Shown here one piece after another: positions 54,228-63,827 of a stretch of DNA of 64,000 nt. Made by a program: the position numbers and the translations under genes. Positions within the stretch are counted from its first letter, which is position 1. Every line of letters begins with the position of its first letter. The notes under the pieces were generated by a model. It saw only the letters and a list, made by a program, of their open reading frames with translations. It ran no database searches and was not told where the DNA came from. Origin of the DNA: Candidatus Schekmanbacteria bacterium (GTDB taxonomy: Bacteria; Schekmanbacteria; GWA2-38-11; J061). The DNA lies in contig JACRJM010000004.1 in the NCBI GenBank assembly GCA_016219965.1, forward strand, positions 62,001 to 126,000, written 5' to 3'.

Positions 54228-54767
54228 ATGAAAAAAAGATTCAGAGGTACGACGATTCTGTGTGTAAGAAGGAATGGCAAAGTCGCAATGGCAGGTGATG
54301 GTCAGGTTACATTTGCCAATTCCATGATTATGAAAAGATCGGCAAAAAAGGTGAGAAGGCTTTTTAAGGAAAAAATACTGGCCGGTTTTTCAGGATCTTC
54401 CGCAGATGCCCTTACCTTGCTTACCAAATTCGAGGAAAAGCTTGAGGAGCACAGAGGTAATCTGTCCAGAGCAGCAGTTGAGCTTGCACGCGATTGGCGT
54501 AAAGACAAGATACTGACTAAGCTTGAAGCGTTGATTATAGTTTCTGATCAGAACAGTACGTTTGTTATCTCAGGAACAGGTGATGTGATTGAGCCGGATG
54601 ATGATTTTATTGCTATCGGTTCCGGGGGAGCATATGCGCTGGCTGCGGCAAAGGCGCTTATGCTTAAGACAGATCTTTCTGCGGCAGAGATAGTAAAGGA
54701 AGCAATGGCTATAGCTTCGTCTATATGTATATACACAAATGACCAGATCACTCTTGAGGAAATATGA
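54228..54767 (+). CDS. hslV: HslV peptidase subunit of HslUV protease
   Basis: A 179-residue proteasome-like peptidase. The segment [23 protein letters not shown] puts the expected N-terminal catalytic Thr at residue 8 or 9, so a short leader must be cut off. The Lys and Ser expected in the mature enzyme are present. It forms a hexameric double ring capped by HslU. AAGGGA precedes the ATG. The stop overlaps a possible alternative hslU start. Confidence 0.96.
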   Translation: MKKRFRGTTILCVRRNGKVAMAGDGQVTFANSMIMKRSAKKVRRLFKEKILAGFSGSSADALTLLTKFEEKLEEHRGNLSRAAVELARDWRKDKILTKLEALIIVSDQNSTFVISGTGDVIEPDDDFIAIGSGGAYALAAAKALMLKTDLSAAEIVKEAMAIASSICIYTNDQITLEEI

Positions 54768-54781
54768 AAGGTAAGGAAAAA

Positions 54782-56149
54782 ATGGATGCATTGACCCCTA
54801 ATGAAATAGTTGAAGAACTTGATAAATATATAGTCGGTCAGAACGAAGCAAAGAGAGCGGTTGCAATAGCAATGCGTAACCGCTGGCGCAGGCAGCAGCT
54901 CCCGCTGGAGCTGAGAGAGGAAGTAGCGCCTAAAAATATAATAATGATAGGACCTACTGGTGTAGGAAAAACAGAAATTGCCCGTCGTCTTGCAAAGTTG
55001 GCAGAAGCACCTTTCCTTAAAATTGAAGCCTCAAAGTTTACAGAGGTTGGATATGTGGGCCGCGATGTAGAATCGATGATAAGGGATCTGGTCGAACTTG
55101 GAGTCAAGATGGTGAAAGATGAGGAGGAAAACAAGGTAAAGGAAAAAGCGGAACAGATTGCCGAGGAAAGACTTCTTGATATGATTTTGCCTCCATTAAA
55201 AAGAAAAGAGCGTGGGGCATCTACCGAGGAAATTCAAAATATTGAAAAAGAAAATGATGATTTCAAAAAGACAAGAGAGGTATTCAGGGTACGTTTGAAG
55301 TCAGGAAAACTTGACGATAGATATGTTGAACTTGATGTTCAGGATAAAGGGCTCCCATCTATAATAGAAGTGATATCCAGCTCGGGTGGATTTGAGGAAA
55401 TAGATTTTAATATAAAAGACATGGTTGGCGGGCTTTTTCCCAAAAAAAACAAAAAAAGGAAAGTAAAAGTCTCCGATGCGAAAAAGATACTGGTGGAAGA
55501 GGAAGCGCAAAAATTAATTGACATGGACAAGGTACGTTCACTGGCAAAAGAGAGAGTAGAACAAGCCGGCATAATATTCCTTGACGAGCTCGACAAAATA
55601 GCAGGAAGGGAGACCGGGACAGGTCCCGATGTATCAAGGGAAGGGGTACAGAGAGACCTTCTTCCAATAGTTGAAGGGACAAGCGTTGCCACTAAATATG
55701 GACTCATACGAACAGACCACATCCTGTTTATTGCAGCAGGAGCATTTCATGTTTCAAAGCCTTCTGATCTTATTCCTGAGATGCAGGGAAGATTCCCGAT
55801 AAGGGTAAGCTTGCAATCGCTTAACAAAGATGATTTTGTGAGGATTCTTACTGAGCCCAGGAATGCTCTTATACGCCAGTATATTGCTCTTCTTGAGACA
55901 GAGGGGGTACATATGGATTTCAAGGAGGACGCTATCGAAAAAATAGCAGATATAGCTTCGATTGTGAATGAAAAAACGGAAAATATCGGAGCCAGGAGAC
56001 TTCACACTGTTATGGAAAAACTTCTTGATGAGATATCGTTCAATGCACCGACTATGGAAGATAAGAAAATTTCGATAACTGCAGATTATGTTGTAAGTAA
56101 ATTATCTGAGATCATTAAAGATGAGGATTTAAGCAGATATATTTTGTGA
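54782..56149 (+). CDS. hslU: HslU ATPase subunit of HslUV protease
   Basis: A 455-residue AAA+ unfoldase. The Walker A is G-P-T-G-V-G-K-T-E, Walker B is I-I-F-L-D-E-L-D-K, and a G-Y-V-G-R-D-V-E-S pore loop follows. The charged I-domain lies at about 130-225, and the sensor region includes N-I-G-A-R-R-L-H. It starts at the ATG at 54782, matching the family N-terminus ([11 protein letters not shown]). An in-frame ATG at 54764 that overlaps the hslV stop is also possible. The gene ends 2 bases from the convergent cutA. Confidence 0.97.
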   Translation: MDALTPNEIVEELDKYIVGQNEAKRAVAIAMRNRWRRQQLPLELREEVAPKNIIMIGPTGVGKTEIARRLAKLAEAPFLKIEASKFTEVGYVGRDVESMIRDLVELGVKMVKDEEENKVKEKAEQIAEERLLDMILPPLKRKERGASTEEIQNIEKENDDFKKTREVFRVRLKSGKLDDRYVELDVQDKGLPSIIEVISSSGGFEEIDFNIKDMVGGLFPKKNKKRKVKVSDAKKILVEEEAQKLIDMDKVRSLAKERVEQAGIIFLDELDKIAGRETGTGPDVSREGVQRDLLPIVEGTSVATKYGLIRTDHILFIAAGAFHVSKPSDLIPEMQGRFPIRVSLQSLNKDDFVRILTEPRNALIRQYIALLETEGVHMDFKEDAIEKIADIASIVNEKTENIGARRLHTVMEKLLDEISFNAPTMEDKKISITADYVVSKLSEIIKDEDLSRYIL

Positions 56150-56151
56150 TC

Positions 56152-56484
56152 TTATTTTTTTATGGTTGTTTCGTCGAAAACCCAATTGGAGTATGCTTCC
56201 AGGGCATTTGGTACTGACAGGGAAATAATTTCCGGAAGTTTATAGGGATGAATTTTAAGGAGTTCTTTCTTAACTGAATTAAAAAGTTCAGTTCTTGTTT
56301 TTATCAGCATGATTATTTCGTTTTCATTGCACAGCTTTCCTTCCCAAAAATAGACTGAATTAATTCCTGGCAAAATATTTACACATGCGGCAAGTTTTTT
56401 TCTGAGAAGTATTTCAGCTATGGAAAGAGCATTTTCCTTCGAATCAACTGAAGTTAGTATAATTGTTAAAGAATTAGCTTGCAT
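56152..56484 (-). CDS. cutA: Divalent-cation tolerance protein CutA
   Basis: A 110-residue trimeric cytoplasmic protein with a ferredoxin-like fold. Recognisable pieces are A-A-C-V-N-I-L-P-G-I-N-S-V-Y-F-W-E-G-K and the C-terminal P-E-I-I-S-L-S-V-P-N-A...Y-S-N-W-V. Mutants affect copper tolerance in E. coli, though the exact function is debated. The ATG at 56484 has a GGAGG ribosome site; a TTG at 56496 includes that site. It converges on hslU. Confidence 0.92.
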   Translation of the reverse strand: MQANSLTIILTSVDSKENALSIAEILLRKKLAACVNILPGINSVYFWEGKLCNENEIIMLIKTRTELFNSVKKELLKIHPYKLPEIISLSVPNALEAYSNWVFDETTIKK

Positions 56485-56573
56485 GATTTCCTCCAAAAAG
56501 TTTTAATTTGCAAAAATTATTACAGTTGATAAATGTGAATTGTCAAATAAACTCATAAAGAGTGAATAAAACG

Positions 56574-57443
56574 ATGAAGAAAAAATATTCCGCTTCAAAA
56601 ATTCCGGCAAATTTGAAGGTAACAGATGATAGTTTAATGTCCTATCTTAACAAGATAGGAAAGATCTCGCTTCTTAAAAGGGAAGAAGAGATTGATTTAG
56701 CCTGTAAAGTGAAAGAAGGGGAAAAGGCATTCAAGCTGTTAGTTGAATCTAATTTGAGGTTCGTTGTAAATATTGCTTCAAAATTTAAGGGGTGCGGTCT
56801 TAGTTTCTCTGATCTTATTAATGAAGGCAATATAGGATTGATGCAGGCAGCACGTAAATTTGATCCTGACAGAGGGGTAAAATTTGTTTCCTATGCTGTA
56901 TGGTGGATTAAACAAAGCATCATACAAGCTCTCGCAGATCAAACTGGAGCTGTTAAGATCCCTGTCAGGCAAATTGCTGATCTCAACAAAATCGGAGAGC
57001 AATTTGACGAACTGATCCAAAAGCTTGGACGCGAACCTAATGTCAATGAACTTGCAAAAGCCATAAACCGTACAAACAAGGAAGTGGAGTATTTACTCCT
57101 GTTATCGAGGAACTCTGTTTCACTAGAGAACCCAATATCTGATGATAATGACGCTACTTTTCTGGATTTTCTCGAAGCGGACAACCTTCCATCTGTCGAT
57201 GAAGAGATAGATAAAGCAAAAATGGAACAGGATCTGCAAGAGCTGCTTAATTCGCTGAAACCCAAGGAGGCTGAAGTTTTGAGGAGACGATTTGGCCTTG
57301 ACGGGAGTGAGTCAGAAACCCTTGAGGAAATAGGAAACAGCATGAACCTCTCCCGGGAGCGTATACGTCAGATAGAAGAGAAAGCCAAAAAAACTATTAA
57401 AAAAATGGGAAGGAGCCATCTTCTCAAGGATTTTCTTAGATAG
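56574..57443 (+). CDS. RNA polymerase sigma-70 factor, group 2 type
   Basis: A 289-residue factor with no region 1.1. Region 1.2 (D-D-S-L-M-S-Y-L-N-K-I-G), region 2 (L-V-E-S-N-L-R-F-V-V-N-I-A; G-L-S-F-S-D-L-I-N-E-G-N-I-G-L-M-Q-A and the promoter-melting V-S-Y-A-V-W-W-I-K-Q-S-I), region 3 and region 4 (L-E-E-I-G-N-S-M-N-L-S-R-E-R-I-R-Q-I-E) are all visible. It is smaller than a main RpoD and resembles RpoS-type stress sigma factors. The ATG at 56574 is preferred over the GTG at 56562. Confidence 0.93.
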   Translation: MKKKYSASKIPANLKVTDDSLMSYLNKIGKISLLKREEEIDLACKVKEGEKAFKLLVESNLRFVVNIASKFKGCGLSFSDLINEGNIGLMQAARKFDPDRGVKFVSYAVWWIKQSIIQALADQTGAVKIPVRQIADLNKIGEQFDELIQKLGREPNVNELAKAINRTNKEVEYLLLLSRNSVSLENPISDDNDATFLDFLEADNLPSVDEEIDKAKMEQDLQELLNSLKPKEAEVLRRRFGLDGSESETLEEIGNSMNLSRERIRQIEEKAKKTIKKMGRSHLLKDFLR

Positions 57444-57493
57444 AACCGAATGTCTCATTCTGTTTAACAGCCTTCTTTATAACAAATCGTTCT

Positions 57494-58849
57494 ATGTCCG
57501 GACTCATTGATAAAAATAAAATAATTAATTTTGTCAGCAAGAATCCCCTGGTGAATATTGTCAGAGAGGTCGCTCTTTCTAAAAAATCAAATGTTTATGT
57601 TGTAGGCGGGTTTATAAGGGATTTAATTCTTGAGAACAGGTCTGTTGATATAGATTTTGCAGTTGAGAGTGATGCAAAGGGTTTTGTTGAAGGTGTTTTT
57701 AAAAGGATTCAGGGGAAACTCATAGTTCTTGGGAAAGAGCCATTGGTGAACTACAGACTTGTACACAGGGGGTCTATCCTGGATTTTGTAGAAGCTGCGG
57801 GACATGATATTCATATAGACCTTTCAAAAAGAGATTTTACGATGAATGCACTTGCTCTCAATCTCACATCATGGGAACTACATGATATCTTCTCAGGCAT
57901 TAAGGATATAAAGGCTAAAATTATAAGAGAAATATCTCCGTCAAGTCTGCGCAATGATCCTGTCAGGATAATGAGGGGAGCTCGTTATATATCTGTAATG
58001 GATGGCGCGAAGATAGAAGACGGAACAATTTGTCATATGAAAGAATATTCTGCCGGGCTTTCTAGCTCTGCACCTGAGCGGGTAATTGACGAGCTCAAAA
58101 AAATGTGTGCAGGCAGATATGTCGGGAAGGGAATCAGTCTGCTTTTTGAAATAAAAGCATTCGAGCATCTTATCTCCAGCTATATGAAAGACAAAACAGA
58201 GCATACATCCTCTTTAGAAGAAGCTAAAAGGTTTTATCTGTCAGAGAGCATAAGAAGTTTAGTGGAGTCCCGCAGTTCTGCGGTTTATCGATTGCTATTT
58301 TGCGGTGAAACAGACAAAGATGCTGATACAGAAAAAATAATTATAATTTCTTCTCTTTTTTTCCTCTACAAGTCTGTTTTCGATATCTCTGAAAAGGAGC
58401 TTGGAAACATAATAAAGAAAATGCGTTTCTCTAATCACTATCATAAGAGGATTGTTAGTATCTGCTCCTGGGCTATGGAACTTAAAGCGCTTGCAGAAAG
58501 AGGATGTGATGATGACGAGCTAAGATTGTTTATAGGAAGACATGGCGAAGATTCATATTTGAGTTTTGTGATTTTATCAGCTTGTTGCGCTATTGCAGGT
58601 TTAGAATCAGCACGACTGAAACGAATTGAAGAGAGTTTTTTGCGCCTTATAACAAATGAAGGTCGGGTTCTTCTAAACCCTGAAAAGCTTATATCAGGAG
58701 ATGATATAAAGAAGAATTATCAGGTCAATGCCCCAGCTGAGATAGGTGAAATGCTCAGTCGTATCCGGGATTTACAGTTTCAGGGAGTTATTAAAACAAG
58801 GGAAGAGGCACTTTCATTTATTCAAGAAATGGGAAGAAGTAATAACTGA
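57494..58849 (+). CDS. CCA tRNA nucleotidyltransferase / poly(A) polymerase family
   Basis: A 451-residue class II nucleotidyltransferase. The catalytic core has V-V-G-G-F-I-R-D (37-44), D-I-D-F (52-55) and K-R-D-F-T-M-N-A-L-A near residue 115, followed by N-D-P-V-R-I-M-R-G-A-R-Y. The C-terminal part is all-helical, with no HD domain seen. It adds CCA to tRNA 3' ends, or A-tails; the two cannot be told apart by sight. It lies 50 bases after the sigma gene and converges on the receiver-PilZ gene. Confidence 0.88.
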   Translation: MSGLIDKNKIINFVSKNPLVNIVREVALSKKSNVYVVGGFIRDLILENRSVDIDFAVESDAKGFVEGVFKRIQGKLIVLGKEPLVNYRLVHRGSILDFVEAAGHDIHIDLSKRDFTMNALALNLTSWELHDIFSGIKDIKAKIIREISPSSLRNDPVRIMRGARYISVMDGAKIEDGTICHMKEYSAGLSSSAPERVIDELKKMCAGRYVGKGISLLFEIKAFEHLISSYMKDKTEHTSSLEEAKRFYLSESIRSLVESRSSAVYRLLFCGETDKDADTEKIIIISSLFFLYKSVFDISEKELGNIIKKMRFSNHYHKRIVSICSWAMELKALAERGCDDDELRLFIGRHGEDSYLSFVILSACCAIAGLESARLKRIEESFLRLITNEGRVLLNPEKLISGDDIKKNYQVNAPAEIGEMLSRIRDLQFQGVIKTREEALSFIQEMGRSNN

Positions 58850-58872
58850 CAGAAACGACCGTATTATTCATG

Positions 58873-59613
58873 TTATATCGAGTTTAAATATACCTTGATG
58901 TAGTCATGATCAGAATTTGGTAGTCTCACAAATTCCAGTCCGGCATGGTTTAGGTCTGCTCCTTCAGCGGATTCGGTTTTTTTCTTAACGCGTCTTATAA
59001 CCGCAGAAGCTTCTATTCTTTTTCCGGCAAGTATCGGGTGGATTTCAACCATTTCATCTTTCATAAGATTGCATGAAGATTCAAGCAGCAACCCGGAAAG
59101 ACTTATATCTATTACCAACCCCTTTATTTTTCTAATCTTCTCTTTTTCTCTGTTTATTATAAAAGCCGGTTCCGAAATTGTGAATCGCGGATGCTTGCGT
59201 CTGTCTTCAGTTTCAACCCTTGTAGATAAAGTAGCTAAATGTCTCTGTGAAGTTATTTTGATTATTTTTTCGAGTTCATCTGCACTAACTGGTTTATTAA
59301 GATATTCAGATGCGCCGAGCTTTGATGATCTTATATAGCTCTCAACGTCTCCGTAAGAGGTGCAAATTATGACATCGGTATTTATGTTGTTTTCATGGAT
59401 CATTCTGAGAAGTTCAACGCCACCTAAATATGTTGCCTTAATACCGCTGATCAATATTTCAATGTTACCTTTTTTTAATTCCTTCCAAGCTTTTTCACCA
59501 TTATTTGATAATTTTACATTATAACCTTTTTTTTCCAGCTGGTTTGCTAGGGTAACACCACCATCATCACCTTCTTCATCAACAATCATTATATTTCTGA
59601 CATGCTTAATCAT
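58873..59613 (-). CDS. Degenerate receiver domain fused to PilZ domain
   Basis: A 246-residue soluble protein. The N-terminal receiver (about 5-120) has the acidic pair D12-E13, T85 and K107, but the phospho-acceptor Asp is missing: the strand E-I-L-I-S-G-I-K places Gly57 there. The C-terminal PilZ domain (about 138-240) has R139-x-x-x-R143 and D169-x-S171-x-x-G174, the c-di-GMP-binding residues. It should respond to c-di-GMP without phosphotransfer and may act by protein contacts. The cyclase gene at 6.3 kb offers a possible signal source. A good promoter is visible upstream. Confidence 0.88.
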   Translation of the reverse strand: MIKHVRNIMIVDEEGDDGGVTLANQLEKKGYNVKLSNNGEKAWKELKKGNIEILISGIKATYLGGVELLRMIHENNINTDVIICTSYGDVESYIRSSKLGASEYLNKPVSADELEKIIKITSQRHLATLSTRVETEDRRKHPRFTISEPAFIINREKEKIRKIKGLVIDISLSGLLLESSCNLMKDEMVEIHPILAGKRIEASAVIRRVKKKTESAEGADLNHAGLEFVRLPNSDHDYIKVYLNSI

Positions 59614-59649
59614 AAAAACCTATGAATTTAGATATTAACTGGCCACTTG

Positions 59650-59678
59650 AATATAAACCCACCTAACGATGTTGTCAA
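59650..59678 (-). promoter_or_regulatory. Promoter of the receiver-PilZ gene
   Basis: On the minus strand TTGACA (59673-59678) is followed after exactly 17 bases by TATATT (59650-59655). The expected start of transcription is near 59643, about 30 bases ahead of the ATG at 59613. Confidence 0.65.
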
Positions 59679-59794
59679 GGTTAAGAGTTTTTAGTCTAAT
59701 TTTTAGAAAAATATATTAGTTTTAAGATATTAACTAGACTATTTATCAGGCAGCATTGATCCAATTTATTATATATTGCAGACCAATACTGAAA

Positions 59795-61282
59795 TTATTT
59801 GGTGTCAATCTGGGCTCGTTGAAGTCTGCCGCTATAATCAATGTACACTGTCTTGATCTCGCTGAAAAATTCAAGTGCAGATGCACCTGATTCTCTGTGT
59901 CCATTGCCTGTATTCTTAAAGCCGCCGAAGGGAAGATGACATTCAGCGCCTATGGTCGGGCTGTTTACATAGACTATTCCGGATTCTGCTTCGTTTACAA
60001 CCCTCAAAGCATGGTTCACATTTTTCGTATAAACCGATGAAGACAGCCCATATGAAGTGCTGTTTAATGCATTGATCGCCTCGTTTATTCCGTTAACAGG
60101 TATTATCAGTACGACAGGACCGAATATTTCTTCTCTCGCTATGGTCATACAGCTCTTGCCGTCAGCAAAAATAGTAGGCTCGTAAAAAAAACCTTTTTTA
60201 TGTTTTCCTGAATTTAATATTTCCCCTCCGCACAGGAGTTTCGCCCTGTCTATATCTTTCCCTATCTGCACATAGTGTTCTATCTTTTCAAGCTGCTGCT
60301 GATTTATTATTGGTCCAAGATCAACTGAAGCATCCATGCCGTTGCCGACATTAAGTTTCATGGTTCTTTTGAGAAGTTTGTCTGCGAACTCTTTTATGAC
60401 TTTTCTGTCTATAATCAACCTGCTCGTAGCAGTGCAGCGCTGTCCGGATGTGGCAAAGGCTCCCCATAATGCTCCATCTACTGCAAGATCAATATCTGCA
60501 TCGCTTAAAACTATCTGTCCGTTCTTTCCTCCCATCTCGAGGGAACATCTCTTATGGGATTCACCGCAAAGCGATGCTATGAGCTTTCCTGTTTGAGACG
60601 AGCCGGTAAAAGATACAAGACTTACATCAGGATGCCTTACGATAGCTTCTCCTGCCTCTTTGCCTAACCCATATACTAAGTTTACTACTCCTTCGGGGAG
60701 GCCTGCTTCCATAAGAAGCTCAACAAAAACCCGTGCAGTCTCAGGTGTATCAGTTGCTGGCTTGAAAACAACGGTGTTCCCGCATATCAGTGCCGGAAAA
60801 ATCTTCCATGCAGGTATGGCAGCAGGAAAATTCCATGGTGTGATTATCCCTGCCACTCCGACCGGAGACCTCATAGTATAAGCGATTTTATTTGTAAGCT
60901 CCGAAGGAGTCGTAAAACCGAAAAGCCTTCTCCCTTCTCCTGCCATGTAAAAAGCAGTATCGATTGCTTCCTGAACGTCTCCGCGCGTTTCAAGAATTGT
61001 TTTTCCCATTTCCCGGGTTTCTATTTTCGCAATTTCTTCCTTACGTTTTATAAGGAGATTGTGAGCATTAAGGATAATCTCTCCTCTCTTTTGGGCCGGG
61101 AGACTGCTCCATCCTTTAAAGCATTTCTTTGCGGATTTAACTGCCTTATCTACGTCACTCAGTTCAGACTGTGCATATAGACCGATGACATCATCTGTAT
61201 TCGCAGGGTTTATATTCTTAAAATATTTTCCAGATGCCGGAGGACAGTATTTACCGCCAATAATGTTATTATGTTTTTTCAT
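59795..61282 (-). CDS. NAD(P)-dependent aldehyde dehydrogenase
   Basis: A 495-residue ALDH superfamily enzyme. Catalytic Cys is C283 (S-G-Q-R-C-T-A-T), general base is E249 (S-L-E-M-G-G-K-N) and N151 (P-W-N-F-P) completes the oxyanion site. The C-terminal [15 protein letters not shown] motif is typical of amino-acid semialdehyde-type dehydrogenases. It follows a class III aminotransferase by 15 bases, so it probably oxidises the semialdehyde that enzyme makes. The exact substrate (aminoadipate, succinate or glutarate semialdehyde) is unclear. It is last in its operon. Confidence 0.9.
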   Translation of the reverse strand: MKKHNNIIGGKYCPPASGKYFKNINPANTDDVIGLYAQSELSDVDKAVKSAKKCFKGWSSLPAQKRGEIILNAHNLLIKRKEEIAKIETREMGKTILETRGDVQEAIDTAFYMAGEGRRLFGFTTPSELTNKIAYTMRSPVGVAGIITPWNFPAAIPAWKIFPALICGNTVVFKPATDTPETARVFVELLMEAGLPEGVVNLVYGLGKEAGEAIVRHPDVSLVSFTGSSQTGKLIASLCGESHKRCSLEMGGKNGQIVLSDADIDLAVDGALWGAFATSGQRCTATSRLIIDRKVIKEFADKLLKRTMKLNVGNGMDASVDLGPIINQQQLEKIEHYVQIGKDIDRAKLLCGGEILNSGKHKKGFFYEPTIFADGKSCMTIAREEIFGPVVLIIPVNGINEAINALNSTSYGLSSSVYTKNVNHALRVVNEAESGIVYVNSPTIGAECHLPFGGFKNTGNGHRESGASALEFFSEIKTVYIDYSGRLQRAQIDTK

Positions 61283-61297
61283 GACTCTCCCTCCTAG

Positions 61298-62632
61298 TTA
61301 CTTTCCCTTTTCTTCCACATGGCTCAAAGCATCATCAAAAATCGAAAGAGCTTTATCCGCCTGTGAGCGGCTTATTATCAAAGGAGGAAGGAAGCGGATG
61401 GAATTTGTGCCGCAGCCCAGTATTATAAGCCCCTTCTGAAAACAAAGATTAAGTATTTGAGCTCTTTCTTCAGTGGCCCGGGACTTTGTTTCCCTGTCTT
61501 TTACAAGCTCCACACCAAGCATCAAACCTATTCCGCGGACATCGCCGATGAGCCTGTGGTTCTTCTGCATATCAAGGAGACATTGCTTCATGTAATCTCC
61601 CACTGCTTTTGCATTTTCCATCAGGTTTTCTTCAAGCAGCTTTATAGTTGCCAGAGAAGCTTCGCATGCAACAGGATTTCCTCCGAATGTACTTGCATGA
61701 CTTCCCGGGGGCCAATCCATTATTTTTTCTGACGCAACAGTTGCCGAAAGCGGAAGTCCCGATGCGATCCCTTTAGCCAGAGTCACGATATCGGGTATAG
61801 TGTCGAAATTTTCAATCGCAAGGAATTTTCCGGTCCTTCCGCAGCCCGACTGAACTTCATCGGCAACGAGAAGTATCCCGTATTTTCTGCATATTTTTTT
61901 TAAAGCAGGCAAAAAACCGGGGGGCGGTACAACATATCCTCCTTCTCCCAGGATGGGTTCCACAAATATCGCTGCCACCTCGTCAGAGGGAACAGTATGC
62001 TGAAAAAGCTCTTCTTCTATCCATGAAACACAGGCAAGGCAGCAGCCTGGATACTTAAGTCCCTGCGGGCACCGATAGCAGTAAGCGTAAGGGACATGGA
62101 AGACTCCCGGAACGAGCGGGGAAAACTTTTTTTTCTGAATAGTCTTGCTTGCTGATAGTGACAAAGCGCCCAATGTCCTTCCATGGAAAGCCCCGAGAAA
62201 ACCGATTACAAGCTGCCTTCCCGTATGGTGCCTTGATAATTTAAGCGCCGCCTCCACTGATTCAGCTCCGGAGTTGCCGAAAAATACCCGCTTCCTGTAA
62301 TTTCCCGGAACAAGTGTGTTTAGTTTTTTTGCAAGCCTCATCTGTGACGGATAGTAGAAATCCGTTCCTGACATATGTATGAGTTCATTGGCTTGCCTTG
62401 ATATGGAGGCGATTACTTCAGGATGACAGTGCCCTGTAACAGTCACTCCTATGCCGGAAGAAAAATCAAGGAACCTGTTTCCGTCAATATCTGTGATAAT
62501 TGCGCCGCGCCCTCTTACGGCGACAAGAGGATAACAACGCGTATAAGAAGGGGATATGTAATGGGTATCTTCCTTTACAAATGCGCTGGCTTTTGGACCC
62601 GGTATTTTCTCTTTGTTTTTTTTCTTTTTCAT
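61298..62632 (-). CDS. Class III aminotransferase, acetylornithine/GABA family, with Cys cluster
   Basis: A 444-residue PLP enzyme. Start region P-G-P-K-A..., S-P-S-Y-T-R and T-G-H-C-H-P-E-V mark the acetylornithine aminotransferase-like clade common in archaea and delta-type bacteria. The PLP lysine is K287 (L-A-K-G-I-A) and D-E-V-Q-S-G-C-G-R-T-G precedes it. Residues C185, C188, C197, C198 and C201 (C-Y-R-C-P, then G-C-C-L-A-C) form a cysteine cluster that could bind metal. Members act on omega-amino groups (ornithine, lysine, GABA). It lies between the acyl-CoA dehydrogenase and the aldehyde dehydrogenase. Confidence 0.85.
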   Translation of the reverse strand: MKKKKNKEKIPGPKASAFVKEDTHYISPSYTRCYPLVAVRGRGAIITDIDGNRFLDFSSGIGVTVTGHCHPEVIASISRQANELIHMSGTDFYYPSQMRLAKKLNTLVPGNYRKRVFFGNSGAESVEAALKLSRHHTGRQLVIGFLGAFHGRTLGALSLSASKTIQKKKFSPLVPGVFHVPYAYCYRCPQGLKYPGCCLACVSWIEEELFQHTVPSDEVAAIFVEPILGEGGYVVPPPGFLPALKKICRKYGILLVADEVQSGCGRTGKFLAIENFDTIPDIVTLAKGIASGLPLSATVASEKIMDWPPGSHASTFGGNPVACEASLATIKLLEENLMENAKAVGDYMKQCLLDMQKNHRLIGDVRGIGLMLGVELVKDRETKSRATEERAQILNLCFQKGLIILGCGTNSIRFLPPLIISRSQADKALSIFDDALSHVEEKGK

Positions 62633-62649
62633 CAGGACAAGTCTCCTTT

Positions 62650-63804
62650 TTAATAATAAGCACGAAGACCGAGCACATGCTCTCCGATTATGAGCGTCTG
62701 TATCTGCGAGGTTCCTTCATAAATTGTTGCCACCTTGGCATCCCTTAAATATCTTTCTACAGGGAAATCATCGCAATAACCATAGCCTCCGTGGATCTGG
62801 ATTGCATCATTTGCAGCGCGAAAAGCTGCCTCGCTTGCGTAATACTTTGCAATCGATGTTTCCAGTATGCTTTTCTTCCCCCTGTTTTTAAGGTCGCCTG
62901 CCCTGTAAACAAGAAGTCTTGCAGCATCCCGCTCGATAACCATTTTGGCTATCATCTCCTGCACGAGCTGGTAGGAGCCTATAGGTTTCCCGAAGGTCTT
63001 CCTTTCCTTTGCGTACTTTACGCAGGCATCGATGCATCCAGAGCTTATCCCAACACAGCCTGCAGCAACGCTGTAGCGTCCAGTATTAAGTGAATTCATG
63101 GCAATACTGAAACCATCTCCCACTTTGCCGAGGACAGAGTCTTCAGGAACTTCCACATCTTCAAGGACAAGGGCAGCAGTGTTGCTTGCGCGCAGCCCCA
63201 GTTTTCCTTCGATAGTGTAGCTGGAAAAACCTTTGGATTTAGTATCAACGAGGAATGCAGTGATCCCCTTATGTTTTTTTGATTTGTCAGCCTGTGCAAA
63301 TAGTATGGCAATATCGGAAACACCGCCGTTTGAGATCCACATCTTGTTTCCATTAATTATCCATTTACCATTTTTATATGCTGCCATTGTGCTGATGTTC
63401 GATGCATCGCTTCCGGCCTCAGCTTCGGTTAAGGCAAAGCATCCTATCATTTCAGCGCTCATCAGGCGTGGCAGATATTTCCTTTTTTGTTCCTCTGTCC
63501 CGTATTTAAGGATTGTGTGCTCTACGAGGGAAACCTGAACCGATACGGTCGTCCTAACCGATGAGTCTCCCCTTCCTATTTCTTCTGCAATCAGGGCATA
63601 GCTTATATAATCAAGCCCGGAGCCGCCGTATTCTGACGGCATAGATGCGCCGAGCAGCCCAAGCTCTGCCATCTTGTTTATTATCTCACGCGGGAAATGT
63701 TTCTCTGTGTCGTTTTTCCTTGCTACCGGTATTATCTCTTCATCAGCAAATTTCTTTGCTGTGTTTTTTATCATTAGTTGTTCTTCAGTGAATTCAAAGT
63801 TCAT
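62650..63804 (-). CDS. Acyl-CoA dehydrogenase
   Basis: A 384-residue FAD enzyme that introduces an alpha-beta double bond into an acyl-CoA. Segments A-L-T-E-A-E-A-G-S-D, K-M-W-I-S-N-G-G and the short-chain-type I-H-G-G-Y-G-Y are visible. The catalytic Glu is in the A-T-I-Y-E-G-T-S-Q-I-Q motif near residue 363. The ATG at 63804 has a near-perfect AGGAGGTGAT ribosome site. It is in an operon with an aminotransferase and an aldehyde dehydrogenase, suggesting that a short-chain acyl-CoA from amino-acid breakdown is the substrate. Confidence 0.93.
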   Translation of the reverse strand: MNFEFTEEQLMIKNTAKKFADEEIIPVARKNDTEKHFPREIINKMAELGLLGASMPSEYGGSGLDYISYALIAEEIGRGDSSVRTTVSVQVSLVEHTILKYGTEEQKRKYLPRLMSAEMIGCFALTEAEAGSDASNISTMAAYKNGKWIINGNKMWISNGGVSDIAILFAQADKSKKHKGITAFLVDTKSKGFSSYTIEGKLGLRASNTAALVLEDVEVPEDSVLGKVGDGFSIAMNSLNTGRYSVAAGCVGISSGCIDACVKYAKERKTFGKPIGSYQLVQEMIAKMVIERDAARLLVYRAGDLKNRGKKSILETSIAKYYASEAAFRAANDAIQIHGGYGYCDDFPVERYLRDAKVATIYEGTSQIQTLIIGEHVLGLRAYY

Positions 63805-63827
63805 AAATATCACCTCCTACTTATTTA

